A DNA stretch of 64,000 bases from Hydrogenophilales bacterium (GTDB taxonomy: Bacteria; Pseudomonadota; Gammaproteobacteria; Burkholderiales; Eutrophovitaceae), in assembly GCA_902601765.1 (NCBI GenBank), contig CACKOO010000004.1, positions 1 to 64,000 of the forward strand, given 5' to 3'. Each line of letters begins with the position of its first letter. The first letter of the stretch is position 1. Below, piece by piece: positions 1-8,837 of this stretch. The position numbers and the translations under genes were made by a program. The notes beneath the pieces are model-generated. The model saw only the letters and a list, made by a program, of their open reading frames with translations. It did not search any database and was not told the origin of the DNA.

Positions 1-1
1 T

Positions 2-958
2 AGACAACCAGGGTCGAGTTTCAAGCCTTTTATATACTCCGCTGGGTTAAGCCGGGGATTCAGTCCAGCCACCATCATTACAGATGCTCCGATAACCATT
101 GACCCTAGAGATACCGGAGATATTCCTTGGGAGCCAAAAAATTTCGATGGAAAATTCAATGGACCGATGAGGTTAAGAAGCGCCCTAACAAAATCTAAGA
201 ATCTAGTTTCAATCAGAATTATCCAAGCTATTACACCGAGTTACGCTCGCGAGTATATCACTCGATTCGGGATTGATGCTAAAAGGCATCCGCCCTACCT
301 AACAATGGCTTTAGGAGCTGGAACCGTTACCCCACAGGAGCTAGCCATGGGGTATGCGGTTTTTGCCAACGGAGGATATAGAATCATTCCACACTTTATC
401 GAACGAATTGAAAATTCCAAAGGGAAAGTGCTAGTCAAAGCTGAGTACCCCAAAGCTGGAGACGGTGGAATGCCAGTTATAGATCCTCGGAATTCTTTTT
501 TGATGTTCAATATGATGCAAGATGTAATCAAAGGGGGAACAGGACGAAGAGCTTTAGCTCTAGGCCGAATTGACTTGGCCGGTAAAACTGGTACCACTAA
601 TGATCAGATGGATGCTTGGTTTGCTGGCTTCCAAAAAAATCTTGTGGCTGTTACATGGATTGGATACGATACCCCTAAGTCTCTTGGACCAACAGAAACT
701 GGAGCTATGGCAGCTTTGCCAATATGGATGTCGTACATGGGTGCTGCCCTCAAAGGAGAGCCAGAGGTGTTGCCTATAGTGCCTGACGGCATAGTCCCAA
801 TCACAATTGACCCAGCCACTGGATTACATGACCCAACGGCTGAGCGAGTAATGATCGAATATTTTTTGGAAGAAAATGTGCCAACACAGCTAAAAGATAG
901 AAGACTTCACAAACAAGAAGAATACGAGGCTGGCAAAATTGAAGATCAAATTTACTAA
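2..958 (+). CDS. mrcA: Penicillin-binding protein 1A, C-terminal part (partial, cut by window start)
   Basis: Class A penicillin-binding protein that polymerises and cross-links peptidoglycan at the outer face of the inner membrane; only the transpeptidase domain is inside the window. The frame is open from base 2. The catalytic serine motif SxxK is read as SSFK in the first ten residues, followed by the SxN motif (SKN, near base 195) and the KTGT motif (KTGTTND, near base 585), in the right order and spacing for an active transpeptidase. The transglycosylase domain and membrane anchor lie upstream of the window. An ATG at 167 lies after the catalytic serine, so it is not the start. The tail after KTGT is the usual length for PBP1A of proteobacteria. 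Confidence 0.95.
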   Translation, partial: RQPGSSFKPFIYSAGLSRGFSPATIITDAPITIDPRDTGDIPWEPKNFDGKFNGPMRLRSALTKSKNLVSIRIIQAITPSYAREYITRFGIDAKRHPPYLTMALGAGTVTPQELAMGYAVFANGGYRIIPHFIERIENSKGKVLVKAEYPKAGDGGMPVIDPRNSFLMFNMMQDVIKGGTGRRALALGRIDLAGKTGTTNDQMDAWFAGFQKNLVAVTWIGYDTPKSLGPTETGAMAALPIWMSYMGAALKGEPEVLPIVPDGIVPITIDPATGLHDPTAERVMIEYFLEENVPTQLKDRRLHKQEEYEAGKIEDQIY

Positions 959-999
959 TTGGATTCTATCCCTGCAAAGTAGCCACTTCGTTTGCGCAA

Positions 1000-1605
1000 A
1001 TGCCGGATTTTAAGGAAAACCAAAAGCTCAGAGGTTATGTAGCTTACCTAGCCGCTAATATTATTAGGGAAGGTGGTGAAACCTCCTATGCAACAGCAAA
1101 AAAGAAAGCTGCCAAACAATTAAGGGCTTCAAAAAAAGATGCTTTACCATCCGACGATGAAATTGAATTTCATTTGCAAGTGACTAAGGGCATATTTGAA
1201 TCTGAAAATAATACCAGTATTTTAGAAGATCTTAGACTAGAAGCGTTGAGCATAATGGAGCTGCTGGCTGGATTTAAAATCTACCTTGCAGGTTCTTTAG
1301 TCAAGGGCAAGCGCAGTTTATTAAAAGAAATAAATTTGCATTATTATTCGGATGACACAAAAAAACTTGACTATTTTTTACTAGATAATCAAATTGAATT
1401 CGATATTGTGGACCGTAAAATGTACATTGCAAATAATTCCCAAATAATATCCATCTACAATCTGTTACCTTATGAGACGCCGTGCTCAGTCTCGGTTTTT
1501 CCGATTAAAGCTATTGGACAAAATATTAGAATCAAACCTGAAGGAAAATCCCTCGATATAGCTAGCCTTAAACAGCTGAAACAATTGATAGAGAATTCGT
1601 ATTAG
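1000..1605 (+). CDS. Conserved hypothetical protein, nucleotidyltransferase-like
   Basis: A 201-residue soluble protein with no signal peptide or membrane segment. Residues 1-60 are Lys/Ala rich and helical, with a stretch (YATAKKKAAKQL) like that of a family of uncharacterised beta- and gammaproteobacterial proteins sometimes labelled as nucleotidyltransferase-like. The central part (ALSIMELLAGFKIYLAGSLVKG) has the hydrophobic-G-S-x-x-x-G look of a nucleotidyltransferase fold entry, followed by short beta-strand/helix alternation. I do not see a clear GSxxxxDxD catalytic pair, so activity is uncertain. No good ribosome-binding site precedes ATG 1000. It follows mrcA by 41 nt in the same direction and its stop overlaps the hemB stop by 3-4 nt, tail to tail. 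Confidence 0.7.
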   Translation: MPDFKENQKLRGYVAYLAANIIREGGETSYATAKKKAAKQLRASKKDALPSDDEIEFHLQVTKGIFESENNTSILEDLRLEALSIMELLAGFKIYLAGSLVKGKRSLLKEINLHYYSDDTKKLDYFLLDNQIEFDIVDRKMYIANNSQIISIYNLLPYETPCSVSVFPIKAIGQNIRIKPEGKSLDIASLKQLKQLIENSY

Positions 1606-2618
1606 GTAGCTGAATTGCTTGAGGTAAGAGCCTTGGCAGCATCAAGTGCAAAATAGGTAAGTATCGCGGATGCACCCGCTCTCTTAAAACACGTGAGAGA
1701 CTCAATAATAGTTTCTTTTTCTGGTAACCACTGATTTTTGAAAGCTCCTTTGAGCATCGCGTACTCTCCACTAACCTGGTACACAAAAGTTGGAATCAAA
1801 TAGTTATCAGTTATTGCTCTGACCACGTCCAGATAAGGCATGCCTGGCTTGACCATAACAATATCAGCACCTTCTTCAATATCCATTTCAACCTCCCTCA
1901 GGGCCTCATTAATATTGGAAAAATCAAGTTGATATGTTGCTTTCCCCTTAGTACCAAGGTTCATGGATGAACCAACCGCACTCCTGAACGGACCATAAAA
2001 ACTAGAGGCAAATTTAGACGCATAAGATAGTATCAATGTGTTTTTTAGGTTAGAGGACTCCAAGGCATTTCTGATTTTTGAGATCCGCCCATCCATCATA
2101 TCTGAAGGCGCAATTACATCTGCTCCAGCATTGGCACAACATATGGCCTGCTTTTCCAAGACTACCACTGTTTCATCATTAAGGATGTGTCCATCTGCAT
2201 CTACTAAACCGTCTTGCCCATGAGTGGTGTAGGGGTCTAGAGCAGCATCGGTGATTACCCCTAGTTCAGGATAATTAATCTTTAACAGCCTTACAGCCCT
2301 GGCGATCAAACCTTGGTCGTTAAATGATTCCCGTCCATCATCGGTCTTCAACTTTTCGTCGATATATGGAAACAACGCTATCGCTGGAATCCCAAATTTC
2401 AAGCACTCGTTAGCCACTCCGTCCAGGTTATCTAATGAAATTCTATGTATACCAGGCATTGAATCAACCGGAATCAATTTTTTCTTACCATCGACCACGA
2501 ATATAGGATATACGAGATCTTCAACCGTAAGTACTGTTTCTCTAACCAGATTCCTTGAAAATATATTTCTCCTGGTTCTCCGTAGCCTAGTGGAGGGATA
2601 TTTCCCGCCTGATATCAT
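1602..2618 (-). CDS. hemB: Delta-aminolevulinic acid dehydratase (porphobilinogen synthase)
   Basis: Condenses two 5-aminolevulinate molecules to porphobilinogen in cytosolic haem synthesis. The N-terminal STRLRRTRR block, the active-site lysine in YASKFASSFYGPFR and the Schiff-base lysine in IVMVKPGMPYLD are present. The metal region reads ALDPYTTHGQDG and lacks the cysteine triad of zinc enzymes, so this is the magnesium-dependent type known from Pseudomonas and other proteobacteria. The frame extends upstream to 2675, but the ATG at 2618 is preceded by GGGAG at 9 nt and matches the family N-terminus, giving 338 residues. It is downstream of engB on the same strand. In many betaproteobacteria hemB, engB and cytochrome c4 lie together, as here. 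Confidence 0.95.
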   Translation of the reverse strand: MISGGKYPSTRLRRTRRNIFSRNLVRETVLTVEDLVYPIFVVDGKKKLIPVDSMPGIHRISLDNLDGVANECLKFGIPAIALFPYIDEKLKTDDGRESFNDQGLIARAVRLLKINYPELGVITDAALDPYTTHGQDGLVDADGHILNDETVVVLEKQAICCANAGADVIAPSDMMDGRISKIRNALESSNLKNTLILSYASKFASSFYGPFRSAVGSSMNLGTKGKATYQLDFSNINEALREVEMDIEEGADIVMVKPGMPYLDVVRAITDNYLIPTFVYQVSGEYAMLKGAFKNQWLPEKETIIESLTCFKRAGASAILTYFALDAAKALTSSNSAT

Positions 2619-2697
2619 TACATTTATCTCCCGAAATTCATCGTAACCATAGCATCTGTCAGCTGGTTTGAACAATAAATCTGCCCCGACTCAATTA

Positions 2698-3291
2698 TTA
2701 CAATAACCAATTATTGATTATTGTACGTACCGAATTGATACCTAACCCCTTGGTGGCCGAAAACGATTTAACATGAAAATCAGAGCAAAAGATACCAATT
2801 TCTTTTGATATCGTTGCATGCTGTATGCTAATTTGGTGTCTGGATAATTTATCGGCCTTGTTTAAAAGAAAGATTATCGGTTTTTGAGTTGGTAAAAAAA
2901 TATCCAATAACATGTAATCTCGATCTTCTAGGGGATGCCGGATATCCATTATCAAAACTAATCCACAAATTTGTAATCTCCTCGATAAATAACTGGTTAG
3001 CAGGTGCTCCCATACTTCTTTTACAGCTCTTGGTGCTTTTGCGTAACCATAACCAGGGAGGTCGACCAAGAAGTGATTGGGCTTGGTAGAGAAGAAATTT
3101 AATAATTGTGTTCTTCCAGGAGTTTTACTGGATCGGGCTAGATGCTTCTGGGCAGTCAATGCGTTAATCACACTTGACTTACCAGAATTAGATCTTCCAG
3201 CAAAAACGACCTCCTTCTCACTACACTGAGGTAATTTATCAATAGACGCTACGGAAAAATCGAATTTGCAAGAAGTAAAAGGGTTTGCCAT
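2698..3291 (-). CDS. engB: Ribosome biogenesis GTPase EngB/YsxC
   Basis: Small TRAFAC-class GTPase (197 residues) needed for assembly of the 50S subunit. All G motifs are visible: P-loop GRSNSGKSS near residue 32, the G2 threonine region TPGRTQ, G3 DLPGYGYAK near residue 76, G4 NKAD near 144 and G5 SATKG near 178. Length is normal. ATG 3291 is the only sensible start. It is divergent from cytochrome c4 with 94 nt between, which must hold both promoters, and lies 79 nt upstream of hemB in the same direction, so the two are probably co-transcribed. Confidence 0.95.
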   Translation of the reverse strand: MANPFTSCKFDFSVASIDKLPQCSEKEVVFAGRSNSGKSSVINALTAQKHLARSSKTPGRTQLLNFFSTKPNHFLVDLPGYGYAKAPRAVKEVWEHLLTSYLSRRLQICGLVLIMDIRHPLEDRDYMLLDIFLPTQKPIIFLLNKADKLSRHQISIQHATISKEIGIFCSDFHVKSFSATKGLGINSVRTIINNWLL

Positions 3292-3385
3292 GTAATACTG
3301 ATCCTCAGCATAAATTTATCACGAATTAAAGTGCATAAATGTCCCATAAAAGCTAAAATACTTCGGATAGGAGCCTGAAAAAAGA

Positions 3386-3997
3386 ATGTCGAAAGTAACT
3401 GTTGTAATTATTACATTAATGTTGGCTATTGTTGGTAGTTTTTGTAAGGCGGAAAATCTATCCGAGAATACTGAGTCCTTGGCGAAGACAGTCTGCGGAG
3501 CATGTCATGGGTCCGACGGAAACAGTGCGTTATCCATGAACCCGATAATTGCGCAACAACATAGTGACTACATTTACAAACAGCTAATGAATTTCCAATC
3601 TGGGAAACGCCAGAATGCCATCATGATGGGAATTGCATCTGGTTTGTCCGAAAAAAATATAAGCGAGCTATCCATATATTTTAGTGCGTTTAAAGCTAAA
3701 ACAGTTGGTGTGCAAAATATCAGTTTAGCTGAAGTAGGAGAAAAAATTTACCGTGTAGGAATCAGAGACAGGAAAATTCCAGCATGCGGAAGTTGCCACT
3801 TACCCAATGGAGCTGGTATCCCTGGCCAGTTTCCTAGGCTAGCTGGCCAATATTCACAATATACCGCTAACCAACTTAATTATTTTAAAAGTGGTGCTCG
3901 TAAGAACGATAAAGGAGCGGTTATGCGAACAATTGCATCGCGCATGACTGAAAAAGAAATAGGTGCAGTAGCAGAATATATCTCTGGCTTAAATTAA
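3386..3997 (+). CDS. Cytochrome c4 (dihaem, periplasmic)
   Basis: A 203-residue exported electron carrier. A signal peptide covers about residues 1-22 (hydrophobic core VVIITLMLAIVGSF, cleavage near KA-EN). Two haem-binding motifs CGACH (C37, C40, H41) and CGSCH (C134, C137, H138) sit in two similar halves, each followed by a methionine-rich segment able to supply the axial ligand. This two-domain layout is the cytochrome c4 family, which delivers electrons to terminal oxidases such as cbb3. AGGAG lies 12 nt before ATG 3386. Its stop abuts the hemL stop with no bases between, tail to tail. Confidence 0.93.
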   Translation: MSKVTVVIITLMLAIVGSFCKAENLSENTESLAKTVCGACHGSDGNSALSMNPIIAQQHSDYIYKQLMNFQSGKRQNAIMMGIASGLSEKNISELSIYFSAFKAKTVGVQNISLAEVGEKIYRVGIRDRKIPACGSCHLPNGAGIPGQFPRLAGQYSQYTANQLNYFKSGARKNDKGAVMRTIASRMTEKEIGAVAEYISGLN

Positions 3998-5284
3998 TTA
4001 GGACTGGGCTATTTTTTTCAATGCTTTTTGTGCGGCAAAAACAGTCTTGTCCAATTCCTCTTGGCCATGAGTTATGGAAGTGAAGCCGGCCTCAAAGGAG
4101 GAAGGTGCAAGATAAACCCCATGCTCAAGCATTTCATGAAAAAATTGCTTAAAAGCCTTTTGGTCTGTTGAAACCGATTCCGAAAAGCTCTGTGGAAAAG
4201 TTTCGGAAAAATATACTCCGAACATACTTCCGATAGCTTGAGAACTTAGTTTGATACCTGATTTTTTACCGGCTTGTGTAAGTCCATCGGCTAATTTTTT
4301 GGTAAATCGAGAAACCGAGTTGAAAAATCCCGGGCTTAGAACCTGCCTCAATGTAGCCAACCCTGCTGCCACAGCAACCGGATTACCTGACAACGTCCCT
4401 GCTTGGTAAACCGGACCCTCGGGGGCTAGTTTATCCATAATATCAGCCCTACCTCCAAAAGCTCCCATAGGCAACCCTCCCCCTATCACTTTCCCTAATG
4501 TCGTAAGGTCTGGCTGAACATCAAAAAGTCCTTGAGCACCTTCCAAACCAACTCGAAAGCCTGTCATAACTTCATCAAATATTAGTATGGTGCCCGAATG
4601 GTCACAAAGTTTCCGCATAAGTTTTAAATAATCGGTTGGCGGCTTAATTAAATTCATGTTACCCGCGATTGGCTCTATAATGACTGCGGCTAACTCATCA
4701 CCATGCTTCGTAAAAATATCCTCTAACGCTTGAAAATCGCCGAAACTCAAAACTATAGTGTCGGCAGTCACTGCCTCGGGGATACCAGCAGAACTTGGTT
4801 GTCCAAAAGTTAGAGCTCCCGATCCAGCCTTCACCAATAAGGAATCGACATGTCCGTGGTAACACCCTTCAAATTTAATGATTTTTTTACGCCCTGTATA
4901 TCCTCTAGCCACCCTAATAGCCGACATGGTTGCCTCCGTGCCTGAACTGACTAAGCGAACTTTTTGAATTGACCCAAAGGAATCAACAAGCAGTTGAGCC
5001 ATTTCCAACTCTCTTTCGGTGGGAGCTCCAAAAGTCGCTCCATTTCGAGCCGCCTCAAAAATTGCCTCCGTAACCTGTTCATTTGCATGACCTAAGATTA
5101 GAGGACCCCAAGAACAGACATAGTCAATATAGCACTTTCCATTTACATCCCAGATTAAAGGTCCTTTCCCTTTATCCATGAAAACTGGGGTTCCACCAAC
5201 GGCTCCAAAGGCCCTGACTGGCGAATTGACTCCGCTAGGAATAAAAACCTGCGACTTTTCATATAGACTTCTATTATTTGGCAT
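3998..5284 (-). CDS. hemL: Glutamate-1-semialdehyde 2,1-aminomutase
   Basis: PLP enzyme converting glutamate-1-semialdehyde to 5-aminolevulinate, the committed haem precursor in the C5 pathway. Visible signatures are the N-terminal [15 protein letters not shown] block (here [15 protein letters not shown]), [10 protein letters not shown] binding the PLP pyridine nitrogen, and the Schiff-base lysine in [17 protein letters not shown] near residue 266. At 428 residues it is normal length. It starts at ATG 5284, two bases after the thiE stop, so thiE-hemL is an operon, an arrangement common in beta- and gammaproteobacteria. Together with hemB and hemF nearby it makes three haem biosynthesis genes within 20 kb. 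Confidence 0.97.
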   Translation of the reverse strand: MPNNRSLYEKSQVFIPSGVNSPVRAFGAVGGTPVFMDKGKGPLIWDVNGKCYIDYVCSWGPLILGHANEQVTEAIFEAARNGATFGAPTERELEMAQLLVDSFGSIQKVRLVSSGTEATMSAIRVARGYTGRKKIIKFEGCYHGHVDSLLVKAGSGALTFGQPSSAGIPEAVTADTIVLSFGDFQALEDIFTKHGDELAAVIIEPIAGNMNLIKPPTDYLKLMRKLCDHSGTILIFDEVMTGFRVGLEGAQGLFDVQPDLTTLGKVIGGGLPMGAFGGRADIMDKLAPEGPVYQAGTLSGNPVAVAAGLATLRQVLSPGFFNSVSRFTKKLADGLTQAGKKSGIKLSSQAIGSMFGVYFSETFPQSFSESVSTDQKAFKQFFHEMLEHGVYLAPSSFEAGFTSITHGQEELDKTVFAAQKALKKIAQS

Positions 5285-5286
5285 AA

Positions 5287-5922
5287 TTAACTTTTATTTT
5301 TTCGAATTAGTTTTATGAATGTTATCACTGCTTTCTCTAAATTCGGGGAATTAAAAAGCCCTCCCGATATAGCAATACTGTCAGCGCCAGCCCGTATAAC
5401 TGATTCCGCATTTTCGATATTGATTCCCCCGATTCCTACGACCGGCATGTTCACCTGATCCTTAAATAGTTTTATGACCCTGAGATTTGCTTTAGACGCA
5501 GAAGGTTTCGTAGTCGAATTAAAAAAACTACCAAAAGCTACGTAATCCGCACGATTTTGATACGCTTCTAACGCTAAATCAATTTGGTTGTAACAGGATG
5601 CTCCAATTATGGCAAATTTTGACAAGCTTTCGCGAGCATACTTCAATTCAGCGTCATATCTACCCAAATGCACACCATCAGCATTGCATTGCTTTGCGAG
5701 CTCAATTGAATCGTTTACGATGAAAATTCCCCCTTTTGATCGGATAACTTTGGATATCAAACCCACTTGTTCTTTTTTCTTGTCAAAAGATGAAATTTTA
5801 TTACGATATTGGAACAAATTTACCCCTAAACTCAAAAGTATTTCTATTTTTTCAACTAAAAAATCCGTATTTTCCGTCTGCGGAGTTATAGCATAGAGAC
5901 CTGATATAAGATGCGACTTCAT
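5287..5922 (-). CDS. thiE: Thiamine-phosphate synthase
   Basis: Joins hydroxymethylpyrimidine diphosphate with thiazole phosphate to form thiamine phosphate. A TIM-barrel of about 211 residues: FQYRNK (pyrophosphate/substrate strand; the family usually has QLR.K), [18 protein letters not shown] and the phosphate-binding [23 protein letters not shown]. Three in-frame starts exist (5961, 5928, 5922). I prefer ATG 5922, which gives the normal ThiE N-terminus and has GGA 6 nt upstream. First gene of the thiE-hemL pair and divergent from rubredoxin. I looked for a TPP riboswitch in the upstream spacer and saw none. The Q-Y substitution in QLR is slightly unusual. Confidence 0.9.
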   Translation of the reverse strand: MKSHLISGLYAITPQTENTDFLVEKIEILLSLGVNLFQYRNKISSFDKKKEQVGLISKVIRSKGGIFIVNDSIELAKQCNADGVHLGRYDAELKYARESLSKFAIIGASCYNQIDLALEAYQNRADYVAFGSFFNSTTKPSASKANLRVIKLFKDQVNMPVVGIGGINIENAESVIRAGADSIAISGGLFNSPNLEKAVITFIKLIRKNKS

Positions 5923-6101
5923 AATCATTCCAGAAAAAAATTCCAATACAAATAATGCCAAACTTTTTTTGTCGGCTCAAATTTAGGGGATTTGTCACTA
6001 GAAAAAATATACGATACGCACTACTATGTGTTGTTTGTTTGAGACCATATTGTGAATCAATTAAGAATGTTAAAAAATCCCACTAAAATAAAGTCGATAA
6101 A
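5923..6101. promoter_or_regulatory. Divergent intergenic region between thiE and rubredoxin
   Basis: About 180 nt of AT-rich spacer that must carry the promoters of thiE-hemL (minus) and rubredoxin-gloA (plus). I can see no riboswitch fold, RNA gene or convincing sigma-70 box pair in it, only runs of A and T. Confidence 0.35.
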
Positions 6102-6275
6102 ATGCAAGAATACAAAACCTACATGTGTTTAATTTGTGGTTGGATTTATGACGAAGAAGAAGGATTACCTGAAGAAGGTATTGCTCCTGGAACTCCTTGG
6201 GACCAAGTTCCAGAAAACTTTGTATGTCCAGAATGTGGGGTAACAAAAGAGGAATTTGAATTAACAGAAATTTGA
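6102..6275 (+). CDS. rubA: Rubredoxin
   Basis: A 57-residue iron protein. The sequence starts [17 protein letters not shown] and carries CxxCG (C9, C12) and CPECG (C42, C45), the four cysteine ligands of a single Fe(SCys)4 site, with the family aromatic and proline positions ([14 protein letters not shown]). Rubredoxins pass single electrons in the cytosol, for example to alkane hydroxylases or in oxidative-stress defence. No such partner is nearby. It is followed 13 nt later by gloA on the same strand. The position divergent from thiE-hemL recurs in betaproteobacteria. Confidence 0.93.
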   Translation: MQEYKTYMCLICGWIYDEEEGLPEEGIAPGTPWDQVPENFVCPECGVTKEEFELTEI

Positions 6276-6288
6276 GAGATTTAAGATT

Positions 6289-6684
6289 ATGCGAATATTA
6301 CACACAATGCTGAGAGTTGCTAACCTTGAGCAATCGATTGAATTCTATTCAAATATTTTGGGAATGAAGTTGTTGAGAAAGTCAGAATATCCTGAGGGTA
6401 GATTCACGTTAGCATTTGTCGGATACGGCGATGAGGAATCTGATTCAGTTCTGGAACTCACACACAATTGGGATACCAAAACTTACGATTTGGGATCAGG
6501 ATATGGACATATAGCAATTGAAGTTCGAGATGCCTATGAGATATGCGACCAAATAAGAAATAGAGGTGGTAAAGTCATAAGAGAGGCGGGTCCGATGAAG
6601 CATGGCTCAACAGTCATAGCGTTTGTTGAAGATCCCGACGGCTACAAAATAGAATTTATACAACAAAAGAGACCTGATAATTAA
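6289..6684 (+). CDS. gloA: Lactoylglutathione lyase (glyoxalase I)
   Basis: Isomerises the hemithioacetal of methylglyoxal and glutathione to S-lactoylglutathione, a cytosolic detoxification step. 131 residues, one vicinal-oxygen-chelate domain made of two beta-alpha-beta-beta-beta modules. The four metal ligands are in place: H5, E56 (LELTHN), H74 (YGHIAIEV) and E122 (KIEFIQ). The short length without inserted loops is that of the Ni/Co-dependent bacterial type. It lies 13 nt after rubredoxin and converges with ksgA, with 8 nt between stops. Confidence 0.95.
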   Translation: MRILHTMLRVANLEQSIEFYSNILGMKLLRKSEYPEGRFTLAFVGYGDEESDSVLELTHNWDTKTYDLGSGYGHIAIEVRDAYEICDQIRNRGGKVIREAGPMKHGSTVIAFVEDPDGYKIEFIQQKRPDN

Positions 6685-6692
6685 AACTAATG

Positions 6693-7475
6693 CTACTTAA
6701 AGCTCTCATTCGCAAGATTGATAAAATTTTCTACGCTAAGATTTTCAGCTCTAAGTTTGGAATCTATCCCCACCGTACAAAAAGTATCAGCGTTTACAAT
6801 ATCCTTTAGTGAATTTCTAAGCATCTTGCGTCTTTGGGAGAAAGCTCTTGCCACCACCAATTTATAGTGTTCATAATTTTTGGCTTTGATATGCCTATTT
6901 TTGATTGGTATCATTCGCACTAGCGAAGACCACACCTTAGGGGCCGGGGAAAAACAATTGGGAGAAACGTCAAATAAAGAATCCATTTTCCAGCGGTACT
7001 GTAACATTACGCTCAACCTACCGTATGCTTTACTACCGGGTGAAGCAACCATTCTTTCAACTACTTCTTTCTGTAGCATGAAGTGTGCGTCTTGGATTAA
7101 ATCAAAAAATGAATTGACATGAAATAATATTGGAGAAGATATATGATAGGGCAGATTACCCACCAACCGTAACCTTGTCCCAAAGCAACTTAGGTCTATT
7201 TTTAAAATGTCATCTTGTTTCACCCTTAAATCAAATTCAGAATATTTATCTTTCAGAAAAACTACTAGCCTTGGATCTAATTCTACTGCTGCCAAACAGT
7301 TAACTCGTTTAAAAATATTGTCAGTTAAAGCCCCAAGTCCAGGACCAAGTTCGAGTAAATTATCTCGCTTGTCGGGCAAAACAGACTCTACAATTTTAGA
7401 GGCAATATTTTGGTCAGTGAGAAAATTTTGACTCAGTTTTGGGTTGGCGATGCTTGGTACTCTATGAAATTCCAG
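6693..7475 (-). CDS. rsmA: 16S rRNA (adenine1518-N6/adenine1519-N6)-dimethyltransferase, likely CTG start
   Basis: KsgA/RsmA dimethylates two adjacent adenines in the 3'-terminal helix of 16S rRNA. The SAM motif I LELGPGLGALT, the NLPYH motif (VGNLPYHISSPI) and VWSSLVRM are visible. The first ATG, GTG or TTG in frame (TTG 7379) falls just before motif I, too late for this family. Upstream the frame continues with the expected SQNFLTDQNIASKI segment back to a stop at about 7499, with no canonical start in it. A CTG at 7475 follows an almost perfect ribosome-binding site (GAGGTGAT, 6 nt before) that overlaps the end of surA, giving 260 residues, the normal length. It is downstream of surA with 2 nt between stop and CTG. 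Confidence 0.9.
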   Translation of the reverse strand: MEFHRVPSIANPKLSQNFLTDQNIASKIVESVLPDKRDNLLELGPGLGALTDNIFKRVNCLAAVELDPRLVVFLKDKYSEFDLRVKQDDILKIDLSCFGTRLRLVGNLPYHISSPILFHVNSFFDLIQDAHFMLQKEVVERMVASPGSKAYGRLSVMLQYRWKMDSLFDVSPNCFSPAPKVWSSLVRMIPIKNRHIKAKNYEHYKLVVARAFSQRRKMLRNSLKDIVNADTFCTVGIDSKLRAENLSVENFINLANESFK

Positions 7476-7477
7476 GG

Positions 7478-8785
7478 CTAAATCACCTCTTCCAGATACT
7501 TAATGTAAGCCTTGTCTCTCTGCACCCTGATCCACTCTTGATAAGCTTGATCTGATTTCCTCTGCCTAATCACCTGTTGGGCTTGTAATCTTTGGCGCTC
7601 ATCAGACATATCCTGATCTCGCCTTTCAACTACTTGGATCAAGTGCCAACCAAAGGGTGATTTTATTGGATCACTTACATTACCCTCCTCTAAGCTAACC
7701 ATTGCCCTCTCAAATTCGGGAACGGTTTCTCCGTTAGAAAGCCAACCTAAGTCACCCCCACGGGATGCACTAACGTCATCAGAAAATTGTTGCGCTAAAA
7801 CAGCAAATTCAACTCCCCCCAGCAAGACTCTATCTCTTAGCTCGAGCAATTTCCGCCTAGCTTCTTCATCCGATCTAATCTCATTTAATCTTAATAAGAT
7901 ATGCCTCGCTCGCGTTTGTTTCACTATTACAGGCGTATTATTTCCTCTCTTATTAACGAGTTTTAAAATATGAAAACCATTGGCACTTTGCAAAACTTTA
8001 CTCGCGTTCCCAACTATCATGTTTTCAGCCTCGGCAATGAAGATTTCGGGCAACTGGTCCGCTGTTCTCCACCCCAACGAACCTCCTTCCAATGCATTCT
8101 GAGCATCAGAGCTACTCGCTGAAATTTGCCTGAAATTTGCGCCCTCCTTGAGTTTTGACAATATCTCATCAGCTTTAACTTTTTTCTCCAGTATCATGTC
8201 GGCTGTAGCCCCCTCGGGCACCAGAACAAGAATATGAGCTAAAAGGTAATGATCAGCCCCTTGGGGGCCACTACGATTCTTTGACAAATAATTCACAATG
8301 TCAGATTCAGTTATTGCAATTTGCGAATCGATTTCGCGTTTTTTTAACTGAGTTATTAGAATTTGTTCTTTGATTTGCTCTCTAAACCTTTCAAAATTAA
8401 GTCCAGAATCCTGTAAAGATATTTTGAGCTGATCTATGCTAATTTCTTCTCTTTTTAGAATACGAGATATTGTATCCCTCACCACCTCATCCGACGCAAT
8501 TAATCCGCTTTCTAATGCGTTTTGCACTAGGATTTTAGACATTATCATTCTTTCGAGAACTTGATTTCTCAACACAGATGACGCCGGCAACGGAACATCC
8601 TCTTTCTTAAGTCTTTCAATCACCGATAAAACCTCATCGTCTAACTCTAGCTTAGTTATTACATCATGGTTCACTATGGCAACGATTGTATCCAATAAAA
8701 CCGGTGCTTTTTCTCCTTTTACGAGATTGAACGAAAACAGTAAAAGCCAAGTGCCAAATAAAAATTTCAGAAAGGTATTTTTCAT
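7478..8785 (-). CDS. surA: Periplasmic chaperone / peptidyl-prolyl isomerase SurA
   Basis: Escorts unfolded outer-membrane proteins across the periplasm to the BAM complex. 435 residues: signal peptide about 1-25 (FLKFLFGTWLLLFSFNLVKG), SurA N-terminal chaperone domain, two parvulin PpiC domains (each with a conserved GGSLGW / GGDLGWLSNGE and PFGWHLIQV signature) and a C-terminal helix. ATG 8785 starts the gene. Order of transcription is lptD-surA-ksgA, the same as the classical lptD(imp)-surA-pdxA-ksgA operon but without pdxA between surA and ksgA. LptD, the next gene upstream, is a known SurA client. Confidence 0.96.
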   Translation of the reverse strand: MKNTFLKFLFGTWLLLFSFNLVKGEKAPVLLDTIVAIVNHDVITKLELDDEVLSVIERLKKEDVPLPASSVLRNQVLERMIMSKILVQNALESGLIASDEVVRDTISRILKREEISIDQLKISLQDSGLNFERFREQIKEQILITQLKKREIDSQIAITESDIVNYLSKNRSGPQGADHYLLAHILVLVPEGATADMILEKKVKADEILSKLKEGANFRQISASSSDAQNALEGGSLGWRTADQLPEIFIAEAENMIVGNASKVLQSANGFHILKLVNKRGNNTPVIVKQTRARHILLRLNEIRSDEEARRKLLELRDRVLLGGVEFAVLAQQFSDDVSASRGGDLGWLSNGETVPEFERAMVSLEEGNVSDPIKSPFGWHLIQVVERRDQDMSDERQRLQAQQVIRQRKSDQAYQEWIRVQRDKAYIKYLEEVI

Positions 8786-8837
8786 GATAAATTCTTCTAT
8801 ATTCTATTTTTGTGACCGTATAATGATTAAATGATGG

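Noticed and set aside
5923..6101. TPP riboswitch upstream of thiE
   Set aside because: None of the conserved elements, such as the CUGAGA-type core, is visible on the minus strand here.
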